The translations under genes were made by a program, and so were the position numbers. From NCBI GenBank assembly GCA_964019135.1, contig OZ025255.1, forward strand, positions 20,685,708 to 20,749,707: 64,000 nucleotides of DNA, read 5' to 3'. The stretch comes from Arenicola marina (taxonomy: Eukaryota; Annelida; Polychaeta; Arenicolidae). Shown here in pieces: positions 60,741-64,000 of the stretch. The notes beneath the pieces were generated by a model. It saw nothing but the letters and a program-made list of their open reading frames with translations, made no database searches and was not told where the DNA came from. Position 1 is the first letter of the stretch. Every line of letters begins with the position of its first letter.

Positions 60741-63700
60741 GCCCCTGGATCGATTTTTTTTTTTACCAGCGGCAGTCAATCTTCAATAGCACAGGGACTG
60801 ATAAGCCAGCGACCGGTGTGGCGGCGCCGGGCATCTGAACTCGCCGGAATAGATCTCTTTTAACAGCGACCTTTTTGTGGAGACCACGCGGCGGGCTGAC
60901 ACCACATTGAGGCCACCACCCCCGAGGTGACCACTGGCCCTTTAACTATTAGACTACAGAGCGGTCGGTCCCTTTAACAGTATGGCGTACCGGGTGGCAC
61001 GCAACCCACAATTCTATTTTTAAGTCCAGCATGACAAAACAAGGCGAGCGGACCGGACGCGAGGGGACGGGGGCGGGCAGCTGGCCCAGGTTGCTTGGCA
61101 GCACAAGCCTTTAGTACAATGACATGATTACAGCGGCGTAAACCATAAAGTGACCTACTTCTGACAGCGTACTGAAAGGAGAGAGTTTTGACATACGCGC
61201 TCCTCTTCCTCCGCCACGTGTCTCAAGCATCATTGCTATAAGTCAAGCTAGTGAAAAGGATGGGAAGGCATTTCAATGCAATTTTATTATGATGAATGGT
61301 TAGGAAACATTCTACAAACAGCAACATTTATCCAGCAATTCAACAGTCCCGATACGTAACTGCCCAGTCACGTAGATAGATTTGGAAAGACACATGGTGT
61401 GACATGAGAAAGACCTAGAAAGCCACGGTCCGTGACAAGAGAAATGCGTAGTCAACCTGGAATGCCACTGACAGGCTCCTAAAAAGCCTATCGTAACGTC
61501 ATGTCAGTTACACCATGTCTACAGATGTCGCACGAAGCCCCATCGTCAGCATTTAAATGCTGGCAACGACTTAGGTAATAAAACACACACACAAACCCGT
61601 TACGTATCGTATAAGGTACGGGGAGGACGGGGGGGGGGGGGAGAGATGGAAGGGGGGAGGTAATGGGAGGTGTGGTCGTACAGCCTCTACAACGAGCCAA
61701 CTCGGTTCTTCGTTATGTCGGTCAACGAATTCCTTGCGGACATGAAAGTGCATGGTACACTGCCAACCCACTGCCAAGGGAGGGAGATGAAGGGAGTTTA
61801 AATTGAGCCTGGAGACGGTGGTCACTCGCCCTCAACCATCACCTACAATCCGCTCATCTTCCAAGTCGCAACCGGACCCGGTAAAATCCAGTCCGAAGGT
61901 CATTCCATCCCCATCTGAGTTAATCAAGGGGCCCAGAATTGACAGGTGATCTGGAAGAGCAGGCATTCAATATCCAAAGGCAAGGGAGAGGAAGAGGGAG
62001 GGAGGAAGACGACAGCATGACGCAGGCACGAACAACATGAGTGGCAGGGCCCAGAGATTGGGTGGAGATTACCCCATAAATAGGGGCAGATAAGAAAGAG
62101 ACTTGGGTCGGTCTAAATCCGCACTTCTGTGTGAGCGAGCAATCAGGGTAAAAAGATGGTCCGGTCCGAGCCGTTACAACGGAGGCGCGCAGCAGGAGGC
62201 CAGGGCCAGCGGCCGCCATTACGGCGCTGCCAATGGCACCGTTAGCTGGCCATTGTGCCGGTCCACCATTGAATCGCACCCATTACCACGGCCGCAAAAC
62301 ACATTACTGGGCGAGGCGCCATCCTCCAGGGAGGGGGGGGGGGGGGGGCTGGGACATGACACGGCGGATGGTGAGGGAGAGAGCGAGAGAGATGGAAGAG
62401 GGGGAGGGGGGCGGGGAGGGGGCTAGAGAAGGGCGTTCATGAGCCATAATGAGAGGGTTGGGAGACGGCTCCAAGGTTAACGGGCAGCCAGTGTCCAGGG
62501 GTCGGCCCCGAGGAGGACCAGTCACCTTCACGCCACGCCGGGCAGATCAATGCAGAGATATGCACGGAGAACCCAATACACAAACCACATAACGAATACC
62601 TAACTGGCCAGGACTAGAACCCAGCGGCACCCTGATCCGGCTGTTCTTACAATAATAAACATCAATATGTTTAGGTATTATAATTGTTTTACACATGATA
62701 ATGTTAAAAAGTCAAAGCATAACGTCCAAATTAATACCTCTGAGATTTTAATATAACATCAAGGAAGTTTCTCAATCATGTTTTTGACAAAGGTGGTAAT
62801 TGATTGCATGGCAGCTTAAAATTAAACTTTTATCTCATCTTAGCCTAATAACGTCTCCTCAAGCTGATGTATGGCCCCTCTCCACCCCCAACCCCCCCCC
62901 CCCCCCCGCCACCCCCTCCCTGATCCGGGTAGATGTTTGCCGTTACACCATCACGCTTGAACAAGCTCTGTAATAATAAGCTGGTGCCTGGTGACAACGT
63001 TACACTACTGGCGTGACTGCTAGTGTTATCAGCCAACAACACTTCACGCCCGAGTAAGGTAAGTAATTCCCAGTCCGTCTGATTGCGTCCATTACCAACT
63101 ACTAAGCTACGTAATGATCCCCACAGCTTAAACGCCGGATTAACCTAATCTCTCATTGTGGATGTCAAGGCGGCTTAGAGGTCAGTCTAATGGCTGTTCT
63201 TGTGAATCTACAGTGAATGCACCCCCCCCGCCCCCCACGGATATCATTATAACACACATCACGCTGCAGGCGCATATTTGTCGAGATTTTTGTCTTCATT
63301 AGATCTACTTTTTTTTCTCTAGACGTCCCAGCGACGTTTACCAAGAACAGACCTTGACCTACTTCCCTACATCTCAAAAGGTCGCCGAAGAAAGGGCGAT
63401 ATGTTCTAGGCATTTGGAATTTAGATACCGTGGATATTCGGTTGGGCTTCCCAGGCAGCGAGCGATATGAGGGATGAGGCGCAAGGCGATGGCTGTGGAC
63501 AGGGAGGAGGCAGACAGGCAGGGAGAGGAGGCAGACCGGCAGGGAGGGAGGCAGCGTGCCGCCCCAAGGAGCGAGAGGTCAGCGGTGATGGACGGAGCGA
63601 CTGCCGGGATGCGACGCTTACTGGGTTAACGAGTCAGCTGTGAGGCAGGCGGGCGGCTTCACTACATTTATACAAGCCGAGACTCCCGCCGAGGCGAGCT

Positions 63701-64000
63701 AGGCTCTCACTCTGCCACGTCAAGAACAGTACGAGAGCTGAACAGAGTAGCCCGGAACAAAACAGCAGGGTGCAGACGAGGGGAACAAAACGGCCCCCGG
63801 AGGGGGGGGGGGGGGGGAGGGAAGGGGGGGGGGGCTTTTGGTTGCGCAGTCTGCAATAACTCGCCGGGTAAAAAAACCTTGAAAACGAGTACCCTCCGCG
63901 CGGCGGAAATTGTCGTGCGAAGTCATATATCACGACGAAATGGGTCACATCTAATCGTATTGCCGCCGCGGGCGCGCTGATCAATTTCACTCGAGATGGG
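60741..64000. other. Unassigned sequence at the right end
   Basis: Contains poly(G/C) tracts at 61629-61641, 62333-62348, 62892-62907 and 63802-63817. A GGCAGGGAGG-type purine repeat lies at 63.50-63.56 kb. A lone B-box-like GGTTCTAGTCC is on the minus strand at 62611-62621. No coding exon is recognised on either strand. Confidence 0.4.

Noticed and set aside
62611-62621. SINE on the minus strand from the B-box-like GGTTCTAGTCC
   Set aside because: No A box lies at the right distance upstream and no target duplications are visible.

Overview
The window looks like nuclear DNA from an animal, most likely a marine invertebrate. It carries one F-box gene with metazoan-type splice signals, tRNA-derived SINEs, a LINE fragment, several short inverted-repeat transposons, and a large load of minisatellite DNA. 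There is no operon structure, ribosome-binding site or other prokaryotic sign. I cannot name the species. A lancelet, mollusc or other invertebrate with a compact, polymorphic genome would all fit.

Layout. 1-4.8 kb: mixed unique sequence with poly(C/G) tracts. 4.8-13.4 kb: three adjoining minisatellites, all with a 24-bp period. 13.4-19.4 kb: unique DNA with a TATA/hairpin locus, G-rich minisatellites, a perfect 69-bp duplication and a LINE fragment. 19.4-24.2 kb: a 27-bp array, then a 3.5-kb array of 14-bp units, with a small outlier of the same family at 25.7 kb. 25.9-26.3 kb: a terminal-inverted-repeat (MITE-like) element. 27.3-33.6 kb: a 31-bp array with a ~905-bp higher-order period. 33.76-34.85 kb: a modular foldback element. 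35.4-35.7 kb: a 39-bp array carrying a CACGTG E-box in most units. 36.8 kb: a SINE head. 42.9-49.9 kb: a 13-bp array of about 500 copies, whose decayed edge was hit by a SINE that still has perfect 12-bp target-site duplications. 51.5-52.1 kb: a 49-bp array. 52.3-57.0 kb: the F-box gene on the minus strand. 57.8-58.3 kb: three copies of a 166-bp unit. 58.6-59.2 kb: a hAT-like MITE. 59.95-60.74 kb: a CpG-rich, CCAAT-bearing block that could be the F-box gene's promoter. 60.75-64 kb: unassigned.

The only gene I can support is the F-box gene, which probably encodes a substrate-recognition subunit of an SCF ubiquitin ligase. Its main coding exon starts at a strong splice acceptor. Directly upstream is an 85-bp candidate intron, beyond which a short in-frame exon supplies an ATG. 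Downstream is about 3 kb of possible 3' UTR ending near an AATAAA on the minus strand.

Close to 40 percent of the window is tandem repeat. Most long open frames here are products of repeats that lack stop codons, not genes. I found no RNA genes beyond SINE heads, no CRISPR array, and no virus-like element.
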